From Rhodoluna lacicola (GTDB lineage: Bacteria > Actinomycetota > Actinomycetes > Actinomycetales > Microbacteriaceae), in contig NZ_CP007490.1 of assembly GCF_000699505.1 (NCBI RefSeq), positions 868,001-932,000 of the forward strand: a stretch of DNA of 64,000 nucleotides, written 5' to 3'. Position numbers and translations under genes: made by a program. The notes beneath the pieces were generated by a model that was not told where the DNA came from, did no database searches, and was given only the letters and a program-made list of their open reading frames with translations. Below, in pieces: positions 17,522-25,766 of the stretch; position 1 is the first letter of the stretch, and each line of letters starts with the position of its first letter.

Positions 17522-18637
17522 GTGAGTGAAACTAAAGTGCTTCTTGGCCTGATTCAAGACCATTTGGATGAGTTTTGCGTCGCCCGGAAAAGCGATTTTG
17601 AGCAAATATCCCCAGACCTAATCCCGGTCGTTGACTACACCCGGGATCTATTGCAGGGCGGAAAGCGTTTTCGAGCCCTTTTTTGCTATTGGTCTTGGGT
17701 GGGTGCCCTTGCCGGAGCCGATGTTCGCCAAACCGAGTCCCAGCGCGAAGCCTCTGCCGAGGCCATGGTTGGCATAACGGCCGCCCTGGAGATGTTCCAC
17801 GCCGCCGCTTTAGTTCACGATGACTTGCTTGACCAATCAGACACCCGGCGCGGGGCTCCATCCGTGCACAAACGTTTTGAGGCCTTGCACTCGGCCTCTG
17901 GCTGGGCTGGCAGCCCCGAGCGATTTGGAGTTGCCGGATCGGTTCTAGTTGGCGATCTGATGCTGGGATGGAGCAGCGAAATTTTTGGGAACGCGCTTTT
18001 GCAGGCCCCCGAACCATCGATTGAAACCGCTTGCCGCACGGAATTCAGCAAGATGCGAGTTGAAGTCATGGCGGGTCAGTATCTAGACGTGCTCGAAGAA
18101 AACGCTGCAAACACCCGTCCTGTCGACGAAGCTGTGGGCCGGGCTAATCGGGTAATCCTTTATAAAACAGCAAAGTACAGCATTGAAGCGCCAATGTTGA
18201 TTGGTGCCGCATTTGCCGGTGCTTCGCCTAGCCTCTTGCGTGGTCTTTCAGCCTTTGGAATTCCCCTTGGCATGGCTTTCCAGTTGCGAGATGACATTCT
18301 TGGGGTATTCGGTGATCCCGCAATTACCGGGAAACCAGCCGGCGATGACCTTCGCGAGGGCAAGCGAACCGTTTTGGTGGCGCTTACCCGTGAATCGCTG
18401 ACTTCATCGGTTGGTGCAATTTTTGACGAGATGCTGTCGAGTCGAAACCTAACCGGCGAACAGATTTCTTTTCTGCAGCAGACAATCATTGGTTCCGGAG
18501 CGCTAGCAAAGTCTGAACGCATGATCGAAGAGCTGGCAGACGAGAGCTTGAACGCTCTTGAGTCGCTAGAGATTGACGATCGCGCCAAAATCGAATTGCG
18601 CGAATTGGCTCTAAAAGTAATTAATCGCCAAGCGTAA
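17522..18637 (+). CDS. Polyprenyl diphosphate synthase (IdsA2-like)
   Basis: This 371-residue protein is a trans-isoprenyl diphosphate synthase, which condenses isopentenyl diphosphate with allylic diphosphates to make C15-C20 or longer chains. The first aspartate-rich motif is HDDLLDQSD (DDLLD at 100-104), the substrate-binding GGKRFR is at 46-51, and the second motif is LRDDILGVFGDP (257-266), in which the last Asp of DDxxD is replaced by Gly, as is common in actinobacterial IdsA-type enzymes. Product chain length cannot be read from the sequence. It corresponds in position to idsA2 of M. tuberculosis, near the kinase and aroG genes. It starts with GTG and may be leaderless. Confidence 0.9.
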   Translation: MSETKVLLGLIQDHLDEFCVARKSDFEQISPDLIPVVDYTRDLLQGGKRFRALFCYWSWVGALAGADVRQTESQREASAEAMVGITAALEMFHAAALVHDDLLDQSDTRRGAPSVHKRFEALHSASGWAGSPERFGVAGSVLVGDLMLGWSSEIFGNALLQAPEPSIETACRTEFSKMRVEVMAGQYLDVLEENAANTRPVDEAVGRANRVILYKTAKYSIEAPMLIGAAFAGASPSLLRGLSAFGIPLGMAFQLRDDILGVFGDPAITGKPAGDDLREGKRTVLVALTRESLTSSVGAIFDEMLSSRNLTGEQISFLQQTIIGSGALAKSERMIEELADESLNALESLEIDDRAKIELRELALKVINRQA

Positions 18638-18654
18638 AACTCGAACTAAAAACC

Positions 18655-19002
18655 CTAAAGGGCCAGCAACATTGCAAGGCGTCGGACAGCAGACTTATGA
18701 CCCTTAAGCAAAAATTCCATTGGGGTTCCAGGCAGGCTTTCGTCGAATGTGTAAAGCCATTTGAAAGCAGACTCGTAACTCAAGCCTGAATCCAAAAGCA
18801 CAATCATCGTTCCTGGCAGGCTGGGCAGCGGCTCTTTGTCGACAATTATTTCGGCGGGAATCATCAAAACACCATCTCGCTTTATGGCGATTAGATGATG
18901 CTCTTCAATCCAACGGCGAATTCTGCCAGCGGGCTCGCCAAGAAGTTCAGCGGCTTCTGGCACAGAAATCCAAGACTTAACTTGGTCTAATACATCGGTC
19001 AC
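18655..19002 (-). CDS. Rv2175c-like winged-helix DNA-binding protein
   Basis: The protein of about 115 residues has an N-terminal helix-turn-helix (WISVPEAAELLGEPAGRIRRWIEEHHL) and a C-terminal Rv2175c-type domain ending GTPMEFLLKGHKSAVRRLAMLLAL. In M. tuberculosis, Rv2175c is a DNA-binding substrate of the neighbouring kinase PknL. Here the kinase is two genes away on the other strand. The start is uncertain: GTG at 19002 fits the family, while GTG at 19020 adds six residues. It lacks the long flexible N-terminus that carries the phosphorylated threonine in the mycobacterial protein. It is convergent with the polyprenyl synthase gene (17 bases apart). Confidence 0.8.
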   Translation of the reverse strand: MTDVLDQVKSWISVPEAAELLGEPAGRIRRWIEEHHLIAIKRDGVLMIPAEIIVDKEPLPSLPGTMIVLLDSGLSYESAFKWLYTFDESLPGTPMEFLLKGHKSAVRRLAMLLAL

Positions 19003-19056
19003 AAGACAAGATTGCCACACCTGAGCGCTTCACGGGTATCAAACCCGCACCGTGCG

Positions 19057-20547
19057 ATGATATTGGCTGGCTACTCCAGTAGAAATGTAGATATTTTGGA
19101 CGAAAAACGTGACAAGAGTGCGCTGGGAATTGCGCTCGTCACCGTGCCAATATCAATCGTTGGCGCAATATCAGGAGCAGATGTTGCAGCGGCGGAGCCG
19201 ACCGGATTGGCCGATGATCAATTAAAGTCAGTGGGCTCAGATTCGCCCAAGCCGGTTGAAAATTCAGCCTCACCTGCAAGCTCAGCCGCAGCGATCCCCC
19301 GAGCTGCCGCAACTCAATTTAGTTACACGGTAAAACCCGGCGATACTGTCAGCAGAATTGCAAGAAAGTTTCAACTTTCCACCAATCAGCTACTTGAGAT
19401 TAATGGCCTGTCGGCCAAGTCGCTAATTGTGCCCGGTCAGAAACTTAAATTAGTTCCAAATGCAGTGGTGCCGTCTAGCCAGCTCAAAGCCGATGCCGCC
19501 ACAGTTCACGTGGTGAAACGTGGCGAAACCATTCAATCAATAGCCAAGCAGCATGGGATTTCGGTAACAACAGTTTTGTCTATGAACAAACTTTCAGCGG
19601 CAGCCATAATTTTTCCCGGGCAGCGCTTGACCATTGGTTCGGTAATTCCTAAAACTAAAAAACCACCGGTGCCAGAATCTCACTCTGTGCAGCCGGGTGA
19701 AACCCTTGCCTCAATTGCTAACCATTACGGGCTTGCGCTGAGTAAATTGCTTGCGGTAAATGGTTTCACTGAATCGTCATTGGTTTACGGCGGTCAGGTT
19801 ATCAAGTTAAGGGAAACCCAGGCCAGCAGCACTGAGGTCAAACCCAAAACTAATTCAAAGCCGTTGGCAACCCCTTTGAGTGGCGGACTTAGTTCAACTG
19901 ATCCGCATCGTCCCTCTGATGTGTGCTCTGTTCATGGATTTCACACGGTAAAGCCGGGTGAATCGGTGAGCAAAATTGCTGCGGTTTATGGATTGAGCAC
20001 CCAATCAATCTTGAGCGAAAATAATCTAACCTGGTCATCAATGATTTACATCGGGCAAAAATTAGTTATCCCCGGCGTTCATCAGATCAAGCACTGCCCC
20101 GACCTAACGCCGATGACCGCCGAGATGAAATCCAATGCCGAGATTATTTATCAGGTTGGAAAATCACTTGGAGTCAGTGACTACGGCATTGTCATTGCTC
20201 TTGCGACCGCAATGCAGGAATCAAGTCTGAAAAACCTAAGCTATGGCGACCGGGACTCGGTTGGCCTATTCCAGCAGAGACCAAGTGCACACTGGGGTTC
20301 AGTGAAACAAATCATGAATCCGGAGTACGCGGCAAGAGCGTTTTTTGGTGGAAAAACCAGCCCAACTTATGGCGTTGCCCGGGGCCTTCTTGATGTAAAA
20401 AACTGGTCAAGTAAATCGCTAACCGAGGCAGCTCAGGCCGTGCAAATTTCGGCATACCCAAATGCATACGCCAAATGGGAAGCCTCTGCCTGGGTGTGGC
20501 TGGATCAATTAATTTCCGACAACACAGAATCAGAACCCAATGCCTGA
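19057..20547 (+). CDS. Secreted four-LysM protein with lysozyme-like domain
   Basis: The protein (about 496 residues from ATG 19057) has an N-terminal hydrophobic stretch (IALVTVPISIVGAISGADVAAA) that looks like a signal peptide. Four LysM peptidoglycan-binding modules follow, beginning SYTVKPGDTVSRIA, VHVVKRGETIQSIA, HSVQPGETLASIA and FHTVKPGESVSKIA, joined by Ser/Pro/Lys-rich linkers. The C-terminal domain has IALATAMQESSLKNLSYG then DSVGLFQQRPSAHWG, a lysozyme/lytic-transglycosylase-like pattern with a likely catalytic Glu in MQES. It probably binds and perhaps cleaves wall glycan. The start is not settled: a TTG at 19012 and other codons are in frame, and no clear ribosome site exists. 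The 3' end overlaps the PASTA kinase gene by 8 bp. Confidence 0.85.
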   Translation: MILAGYSSRNVDILDEKRDKSALGIALVTVPISIVGAISGADVAAAEPTGLADDQLKSVGSDSPKPVENSASPASSAAAIPRAAATQFSYTVKPGDTVSRIARKFQLSTNQLLEINGLSAKSLIVPGQKLKLVPNAVVPSSQLKADAATVHVVKRGETIQSIAKQHGISVTTVLSMNKLSAAAIIFPGQRLTIGSVIPKTKKPPVPESHSVQPGETLASIANHYGLALSKLLAVNGFTESSLVYGGQVIKLRETQASSTEVKPKTNSKPLATPLSGGLSSTDPHRPSDVCSVHGFHTVKPGESVSKIAAVYGLSTQSILSENNLTWSSMIYIGQKLVIPGVHQIKHCPDLTPMTAEMKSNAEIIYQVGKSLGVSDYGIVIALATAMQESSLKNLSYGDRDSVGLFQQRPSAHWGSVKQIMNPEYAARAFFGGKTSPTYGVARGLLDVKNWSSKSLTEAAQAVQISAYPNAYAKWEASAWVWLDQLISDNTESEPNA

Positions 20548-22480
20548 TCTAGCGGGCCGAATAATCGGTGAAAGATACCGAGTAGAGCAGATTGTTGCTC
20601 GAGGTGGGATGGCAACCGTCTATCTAGCAGTGGATTTGAGACTGGAACGCAAAGTTGCGTTGAAAATCATTCATCCGCACCTTGCGAACGACATCTCATT
20701 CAGAGACAAATTCATCAGAGAAGCGCGCATTGCCGCGAAACTTTCACACCCCAATTTGGTAAATGTTTTCGATCAAGGCGAAGATGGCGACATGGCGTTC
20801 ATGGCCATGGAATTTGTCTCAGGCATAACACTGCGGGATGCCCTCAAAGATTTTGGCGCTTTAGATTGGAAACGCGCGCTGGATCTTTTTGAACCGATGC
20901 TCAGTGGCCTAGCTGCAGCGCATCGCGCTGGCATTTTGCACCGCGATCTAAAACCTGAGAATGTTTTGCTTGCTGATGATGGCCGAATCAAACTTGGCGA
21001 CTTTGGATTAGCCAGAGACATTGATAACAACACCGCTACCGGTTCGCTGGTAGGCACCGTTGCCTACCTGTCACCAGAACTTGTGATGCGCGGAACCGCC
21101 GATGCCAGAAGCGATGTGTATGCGGCCGGCATTATGCTCTTTGAAATGCTTGCCGGGCGACAGCCTTTTGAGGGTGAGCAAGCGGTTCAGATTGCCTACC
21201 AGCACGCAAACGACAACGTTCCGGCTCCGTCAAAATACAACCCAAACGTGCCACCGCTGCTGGATGAATTGGTACTGTGGGCCACCGCTCGCGATGCTGC
21301 ACATCGACCTAACGACGCCGTTGAATTACTGGCAGTTGTTCAACGCGCGAAAGCTGAACTTAAAGCAGGTCGCAAAGACACGGCCATTGGTATTCCCACG
21401 GTCAATTCTTCAAACCTCAACAGCACAACCGTCATGCCAACTGTCGCCAATGACGCCACGCAAATTCTGAACCCAGATATTTCAAGACTTGATGCAGATG
21501 ACACCCGGGTAATTTCAGATCTAGGAAATTTCAATCAAACTGCAGTTCTGGATGACCTTGGCTACACCGATCAACAGCTGAATCCCCTAGAAGAAATCGG
21601 GAGAAAGCGTCGTGGATTTGGGATTTTGATTACCACTCTGCTCATCGTTCTACTTGGCGCAGGTTCTGGTTGGTGGTTCAGCAGCGGCCCGGGTGGGTTG
21701 AACTTTATTCCTAATCTCACCAGCCGAACAGCCGATGAAGCGCAGGTGACCCTTTCAAATCTCAAAGCGAACATAGCTATAGCCGAAGAAAATTCAGCCA
21801 CCGTAGCAAAGGGGCTAGTGATTAGAACAGATCCTGCGGCTGGTTCTTTCTTCTTTGGCGGAACAATCACCGTCTATGTTTCGAGTGGCCCCCGTTTGGT
21901 CAACGCACCAAACCTGCTTGGCCTAAACCTGGCTGAAGCAACTGCTGAAATTGTCAAGGCAGGATTCAGTCTCGGCGAAGTTACCTCAGCATTTAATGAA
22001 GCTCCCCTAGGAAAAGTTTTTGATTACCTTGGGGCGGATGGAAATCAAATTCCAGAGACCAGCAAAATAAATCTTTCGGTTTCACTCGGTGCGATACCAG
22101 TTGTTGCTGGATTAGAACAAGAAGCAGCAGTAGCAGCAATCCAGGCAGTGGGCCTGAAGATCAACGAAATCACCGAGGACTACAGCGACACAATCGCCGC
22201 CGGTCAGGTGATTAGTCTGATCCCGCAGTCCGAACCGCTAGGTAAAAACGGAACGGTCAATCTTGTAGTTTCAAAAGGCCCTAACATCGTGACGGTGCCT
22301 AACATGATTGGGCAAACGGTTCTTGCAGCCAAAGCGGCACTAGAAAGTCTTGGCTTGAGAGTTGTGGTAAATACTGATCAACTAACAACTAGATGGGGCG
22401 TAGTTCCAGTCAAACGACAGAGTGCGGCGGCTGGAACGCAAATGCGGGTTGGCGATTCAATAACCATCTCAACAAGGTAA
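20540..22480 (+). CDS. pknL: PASTA-domain Ser/Thr protein kinase (PknL/PknB type)
   Basis: This 646-residue receptor kinase has an intracellular eukaryotic-type kinase domain (about 10-275). It shows the glycine loop RGGMATV (21-27), Lys42, the catalytic HRDLKPEN (Asp136), DFG at 154-156 and SPE at 178-180. An acidic juxtamembrane stretch follows, then one membrane helix (about 358-380). Four extracellular PASTA repeats of about 65 residues each begin near residue 387. PASTA domains sense muropeptides or lipid II. Position next to an Rv2175c-like gene and aroG corresponds to pknL of M. tuberculosis, but that kinase lacks PASTA repeats, so the domain layout is closer to PknB. It overlaps the LysM gene by 8 bp, implying joint expression. 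Confidence 0.93.
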   Translation: MPDLAGRIIGERYRVEQIVARGGMATVYLAVDLRLERKVALKIIHPHLANDISFRDKFIREARIAAKLSHPNLVNVFDQGEDGDMAFMAMEFVSGITLRDALKDFGALDWKRALDLFEPMLSGLAAAHRAGILHRDLKPENVLLADDGRIKLGDFGLARDIDNNTATGSLVGTVAYLSPELVMRGTADARSDVYAAGIMLFEMLAGRQPFEGEQAVQIAYQHANDNVPAPSKYNPNVPPLLDELVLWATARDAAHRPNDAVELLAVVQRAKAELKAGRKDTAIGIPTVNSSNLNSTTVMPTVANDATQILNPDISRLDADDTRVISDLGNFNQTAVLDDLGYTDQQLNPLEEIGRKRRGFGILITTLLIVLLGAGSGWWFSSGPGGLNFIPNLTSRTADEAQVTLSNLKANIAIAEENSATVAKGLVIRTDPAAGSFFFGGTITVYVSSGPRLVNAPNLLGLNLAEATAEIVKAGFSLGEVTSAFNEAPLGKVFDYLGADGNQIPETSKINLSVSLGAIPVVAGLEQEAAVAAIQAVGLKINEITEDYSDTIAAGQVISLIPQSEPLGKNGTVNLVVSKGPNIVTVPNMIGQTVLAAKAALESLGLRVVVNTDQLTTRWGVVPVKRQSAAAGTQMRVGDSITISTR

Positions 22481-22506
22481 TTGCCCTAAATCCTCGAACA
22501 AAAATC

Positions 22507-22546
22507 TCCCCGACGCGAATCGCTATCGGGGAAATTTTATTTTATT
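22507..22546. terminator. Intrinsic terminator between kinase and aroG genes
   Basis: TCCCCGA (22507-22513) pairs with TCGGGGA (22526-22532), followed on the plus strand by AATTTTATTTTATT. On the minus strand the hairpin is followed by GATTTTTG. It lies between two convergent genes and probably serves both. Confidence 0.88.
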
Positions 22547-22553
22547 AAGTGCT

Positions 22554-23915
22554 TTATCGTTTAGCCAGTTGCTCAGCGACTAGGAATGCAAGTTCCAGCG
22601 ATTGCATGTGATTCAAGCGAGGGTCACACAGTGACTCGTACCGCTCCTCGAGGCTAGCCTCATCGATTTGCTCTGATCCACCAAGGCACTCCGCTACGTC
22701 ATCGCCGGTTAGTTCTACGTGGACGCCACCTGGGAAAGTTCCAGCGGCCTTGTGAACTTCAAAGAATCCGCGAACTTCATCCATGACGTCATCGAATCGT
22801 CGAGACTTGTAACCGTTTTTTGTAGTAATGCCGTTGCCGTGCATTGGGTCAGTAATCCAAAGCGGATTGGCATCTGAGTCGCGAACAGCCTCAACTAACT
22901 TAGGTAGCTCATCGCGAATCTTGCCAGCGCCCATTCGAGTAATAAAGGTCAAGCGACCAGGCTCTCGATTTGGGTCTAAACGCTCGATTAGCTCGACTAT
23001 ATCTTCAACCTGAGTTGTAGGGCCTAGCTTTACACCGATTGGGTTTCGCACTCTCGACAGGTAGTCCACGTGGGCGTGATCCATTTGACGGGTGCGTTCA
23101 CCAATCCAAATGAAGTGCCCCGAGGTGATGTAAGGATTGCCAGTGCGGGAATCGATTCGGGTAAGCGGACGCTCGTAGTCCATCAGCAGACCCTCGTGGC
23201 TGGTGTAGAACTCGGTGGTTCGCAATTCGTTGAAGTCTGCACCACAGGCTGCCATGAACTTGATAGCCCGATCAATTTCTTGAGCCAAAGAGAGGTAGCG
23301 CTCGTTAGCCGGATTGTTTGCGAATCCTCGGTTCCATTCGTGAACTGAGCGAAGATCTGCGAAACCACCTTGGGTGAAGGCACGAATTAGATTCAAAGTC
23401 GAGGCCGAAGTGTGGTACGCCTTCAACATTCGCTGCGGATCTGGAACACGTGCTTCCTCTGTGAAGTCATAGCCATTCACGATGTCGCCACGGAATGCGG
23501 GCAAAGTTACATCGCCGCGGGTTTCTGTGTCACTTGAACGAGGCTTCGCAAACTGACCCGCCATTCGACCCATTTTTACCACCGGCAATGATGCTCCGTA
23601 GGTAAGCACGACAGCCATCTGCAGCAGGGTCTTTACTCGATTCCGAATCCGATCGGCAGTTGCATCTGCAAAAGTTTCGGCGCAGTCTCCACCTTGCAGT
23701 AGAAAGGCTTTTCCAGCCGCAGCGGCAGCCAAACGGTCGCGAAGAATGTCAACCTCACCTGCAAAAACCAGCGGAGGCATCTTTGCAAGTTCGGCCCGAA
23801 CCTCGGCTACCGCGTTGGCATCTGGCCAGTTAGGCTGTTGGGCTGCAGGAAGTTTCAGATAGTTGTCAAGCCCAGCAAGTACCGCTGGATCTGCCGCAAC
23901 TATTTGATCATTCAT
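22554..23915 (-). CDS. aroG: Class II DAHP synthase
   Basis: This enzyme makes 3-deoxy-D-arabino-heptulosonate 7-phosphate from phosphoenolpyruvate and erythrose 4-phosphate, the first step of the shikimate pathway. The 453-residue length and the motifs FLLQGGDCAETFAD, MGRMAGQFAKPRS, ESP-like TSHEGLLMDYE, HFIWIGERTRQMDHAHVDY, DPMHGNGI and GGVHVELTGDDVAECLGG mark the plant-like class II family used by Actinobacteria. In M. tuberculosis this enzyme is controlled by all three aromatic amino acids and partners chorismate mutase. A separate AroH-type mutase is encoded here at 39712. Confidence 0.96.
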   Translation of the reverse strand: MNDQIVAADPAVLAGLDNYLKLPAAQQPNWPDANAVAEVRAELAKMPPLVFAGEVDILRDRLAAAAAGKAFLLQGGDCAETFADATADRIRNRVKTLLQMAVVLTYGASLPVVKMGRMAGQFAKPRSSDTETRGDVTLPAFRGDIVNGYDFTEEARVPDPQRMLKAYHTSASTLNLIRAFTQGGFADLRSVHEWNRGFANNPANERYLSLAQEIDRAIKFMAACGADFNELRTTEFYTSHEGLLMDYERPLTRIDSRTGNPYITSGHFIWIGERTRQMDHAHVDYLSRVRNPIGVKLGPTTQVEDIVELIERLDPNREPGRLTFITRMGAGKIRDELPKLVEAVRDSDANPLWITDPMHGNGITTKNGYKSRRFDDVMDEVRGFFEVHKAAGTFPGGVHVELTGDDVAECLGGSEQIDEASLEERYESLCDPRLNHMQSLELAFLVAEQLAKR

Positions 23916-23927
23916 CTTTTGACTTCC

Positions 23928-24617
23928 CTATCTAGCGAGACGAGCTCGTTTTTCTTTTACCGATGATGCGTAAGCATCAACATATTCTTGGCCACTTAGC
24001 AGCCGAAGTTCGTACATGATTTCATCGGTCACGGCACGAAGAACAATGCGGTCACCTTCCATGCCATCAAATCTTGAAAAATCAAGCGGTGTGCCAACCA
24101 CGATTCCGATGCGTCGAATCCGCGGTAGTCGCTTTCCAATTGGTTGAACTTTTTCAGTGTCAATCATGGCTACGGGAATTACCGGCACCTTTGATTCCAA
24201 GACCATTCGCGCGATACCGGTGCGACCTCGGTAGAGTCTTCCATCGGGGCTGCGGGTTCCCTCTGGGTAAATACCAAGCACCTGGCCCTGCGAAAGCACC
24301 TTTAGTCCGGTGTTCAAGGATGCCTCAGACGCTTTACCGCCGCTGCGATCAATCGGAAGTTGGCCGGTGGATTTGAAAAACCATCGAGTAAGTGCACCCT
24401 TAATACCCTTGCCAGTGAAGTACTCGCTCTTGGCCAGAAAAACTACTGGGCGGCGGGATTGCAACGGCAAGAAGATGGAATCGGAGAAAGAAAGATGGTT
24501 GCTGGCCAAAATTACCGGGCCGGTGGCCGGGATGTTTTCCATGCCCCGAACCCAAGGCCGAAATAAAACCCTCAGTAATGGGCCAAGCACAAAGGTCTTG
24601 AGAATAAAGTAAGCCAC
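23928..24617 (-). CDS. PlsC-type 1-acylglycerol-3-phosphate acyltransferase
   Basis: This 229-residue membrane-associated acyltransferase probably forms phosphatidate from lysophosphatidate. It has the catalytic NHLSFSDS (HX4D motif), FVLAKSEYF-type block II (VFLAKSEYFTG), the substrate-binding block YPEGTRSPDG and VPVIPVAMIDT. It starts with GTG at 24617 behind a GAGGAGG site. It lies 12 bases upstream of aroG on the same strand and probably shares its transcript. The acyl donor and exact glycerolipid substrate cannot be read from sequence. Confidence 0.88.
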   Translation of the reverse strand: MAYFILKTFVLGPLLRVLFRPWVRGMENIPATGPVILASNHLSFSDSIFLPLQSRRPVVFLAKSEYFTGKGIKGALTRWFFKSTGQLPIDRSGGKASEASLNTGLKVLSQGQVLGIYPEGTRSPDGRLYRGRTGIARMVLESKVPVIPVAMIDTEKVQPIGKRLPRIRRIGIVVGTPLDFSRFDGMEGDRIVLRAVTDEIMYELRLLSGQEYVDAYASSVKEKRARLAR

Positions 24618-24693
24618 TTACTATTCCCTCCTCAGCACCAGTCTTTAGGCCTCAAAATTAGCTAGCCCATCCGAGCCGGCAGACTATAAAGGT

Positions 24694-25650
24694 TTAGTTT
24701 ACCTTTGGGGATAGCGATACGCGAGCGAGGTCCGCAGCGCCCACTACCCCGGCGTCATTGACAAATTCAGCCGTGACGATGGCTAGTTCGGGCCTAAACC
24801 CGCCGGCTGGGGCGTATTTTCTGAACGCCTCACGAACCGGAGTCAGCAGGATTTCCCCGGCCTGACTTACCCCGCCACCGATAACAACGATTTCGGGATC
24901 CAGAATCGCGCTTAACGATGCAATTGCCTGACCAAGCCAGCTGGCTAGGTCTACCAAAAGCTTCAGGGCGCCTGGGTCTCCCTCGGTTAGGGCTTGATAA
25001 ACCTCGGCGCCAGTCAATTTGCCATTCGCAGCCTTAAGTTCGGCCAATCGTTTGCCTGCCGGATCGCCAGATTCCACCAATTCAGTTGCGGTTCGGAGCA
25101 GAGCCGTACCTGAGGCGTACGACTCGATACAGCCGCACTGTCCACAGCCGCAAGGAATTCCATCTGGTACTACCCGCATGTGCCCAAGTTCCCCGGCGAC
25201 GCCAAAGCCACCGCGAAGCATTTTGCCGTCAACGATAATTGCGCCACCCACGCCGGTGCCAAGGGTCAACATGACCATGTGTTGGTGCCCCTGTCCGGCA
25301 CCAAATCGGTATTCGGCCCAACCAGCTGCGTTGGCGTCGTTCTCAATAATTACCGGAATGTCTAGTTTGGACTCAATTTCTGATTTGAGTGGAAAATTCT
25401 TCCAGCCGAAATTAGTTCCGTAAATCACATTGGCTTGTTGGTGATCGATAAAGCCCGCCATGGCCACACCCACACCCAAAACCGGGGCATCGGCTCTAAG
25501 TTCGTCAACGAGACCTACTACCGCTGCCACAAGTGCATCTGGGTCGGCCACCGGTGTTGCTACGCGAGACTCGCGAATGATCGCGCCATTTTCATCGACC
25601 AAGGCACCAGCGATTTTGGTTCCGCCAATGTCGATTCCGATTGCGTGCAT
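24694..25650 (-). CDS. ROK family sugar kinase, probable glucokinase
   Basis: This 318-residue protein is a ROK-family kinase, most likely an ATP-dependent glucokinase. It has the phosphate-binding IGIDIGGTKIAGAL at the N-terminus, ENDANAAGWAEYRFGAG with the catalytic Asp, LGTGVGGAIIVDGK, GELGHMRV and the zinc-binding CGCGQCGCIE cluster. There is no DNA-binding N-terminus, so it is an enzyme rather than a ROK repressor. The sugar could also be N-acetylated. It is divergent from the acyl-CoA synthetase gene across a 116-base gap. Confidence 0.87.
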   Translation of the reverse strand: MHAIGIDIGGTKIAGALVDENGAIIRESRVATPVADPDALVAAVVGLVDELRADAPVLGVGVAMAGFIDHQQANVIYGTNFGWKNFPLKSEIESKLDIPVIIENDANAAGWAEYRFGAGQGHQHMVMLTLGTGVGGAIIVDGKMLRGGFGVAGELGHMRVVPDGIPCGCGQCGCIESYASGTALLRTATELVESGDPAGKRLAELKAANGKLTGAEVYQALTEGDPGALKLLVDLASWLGQAIASLSAILDPEIVVIGGGVSQAGEILLTPVREAFRKYAPAGGFRPELAIVTAEFVNDAGVVGAADLARVSLSPKVN

Positions 25651-25766
25651 TTTTCCTCTTTTAGAACTATTTTCGGGCTAGAAATAAGCCTAGGGCCAAG
25701 TCGTCTAAAGTTTACCGGCATCAAAGTAGAGTTATCGCAAGAAACATTTGAGTCATAGGAGACGCT

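Noticed and set aside
19012-19056. TTG start for the LysM protein
   Set aside because: It lies only a few bases inside the divergent gene's upstream region with no ribosome site, and the resulting residues add nothing to a signal peptide; ATG 19057 is kept with caution.
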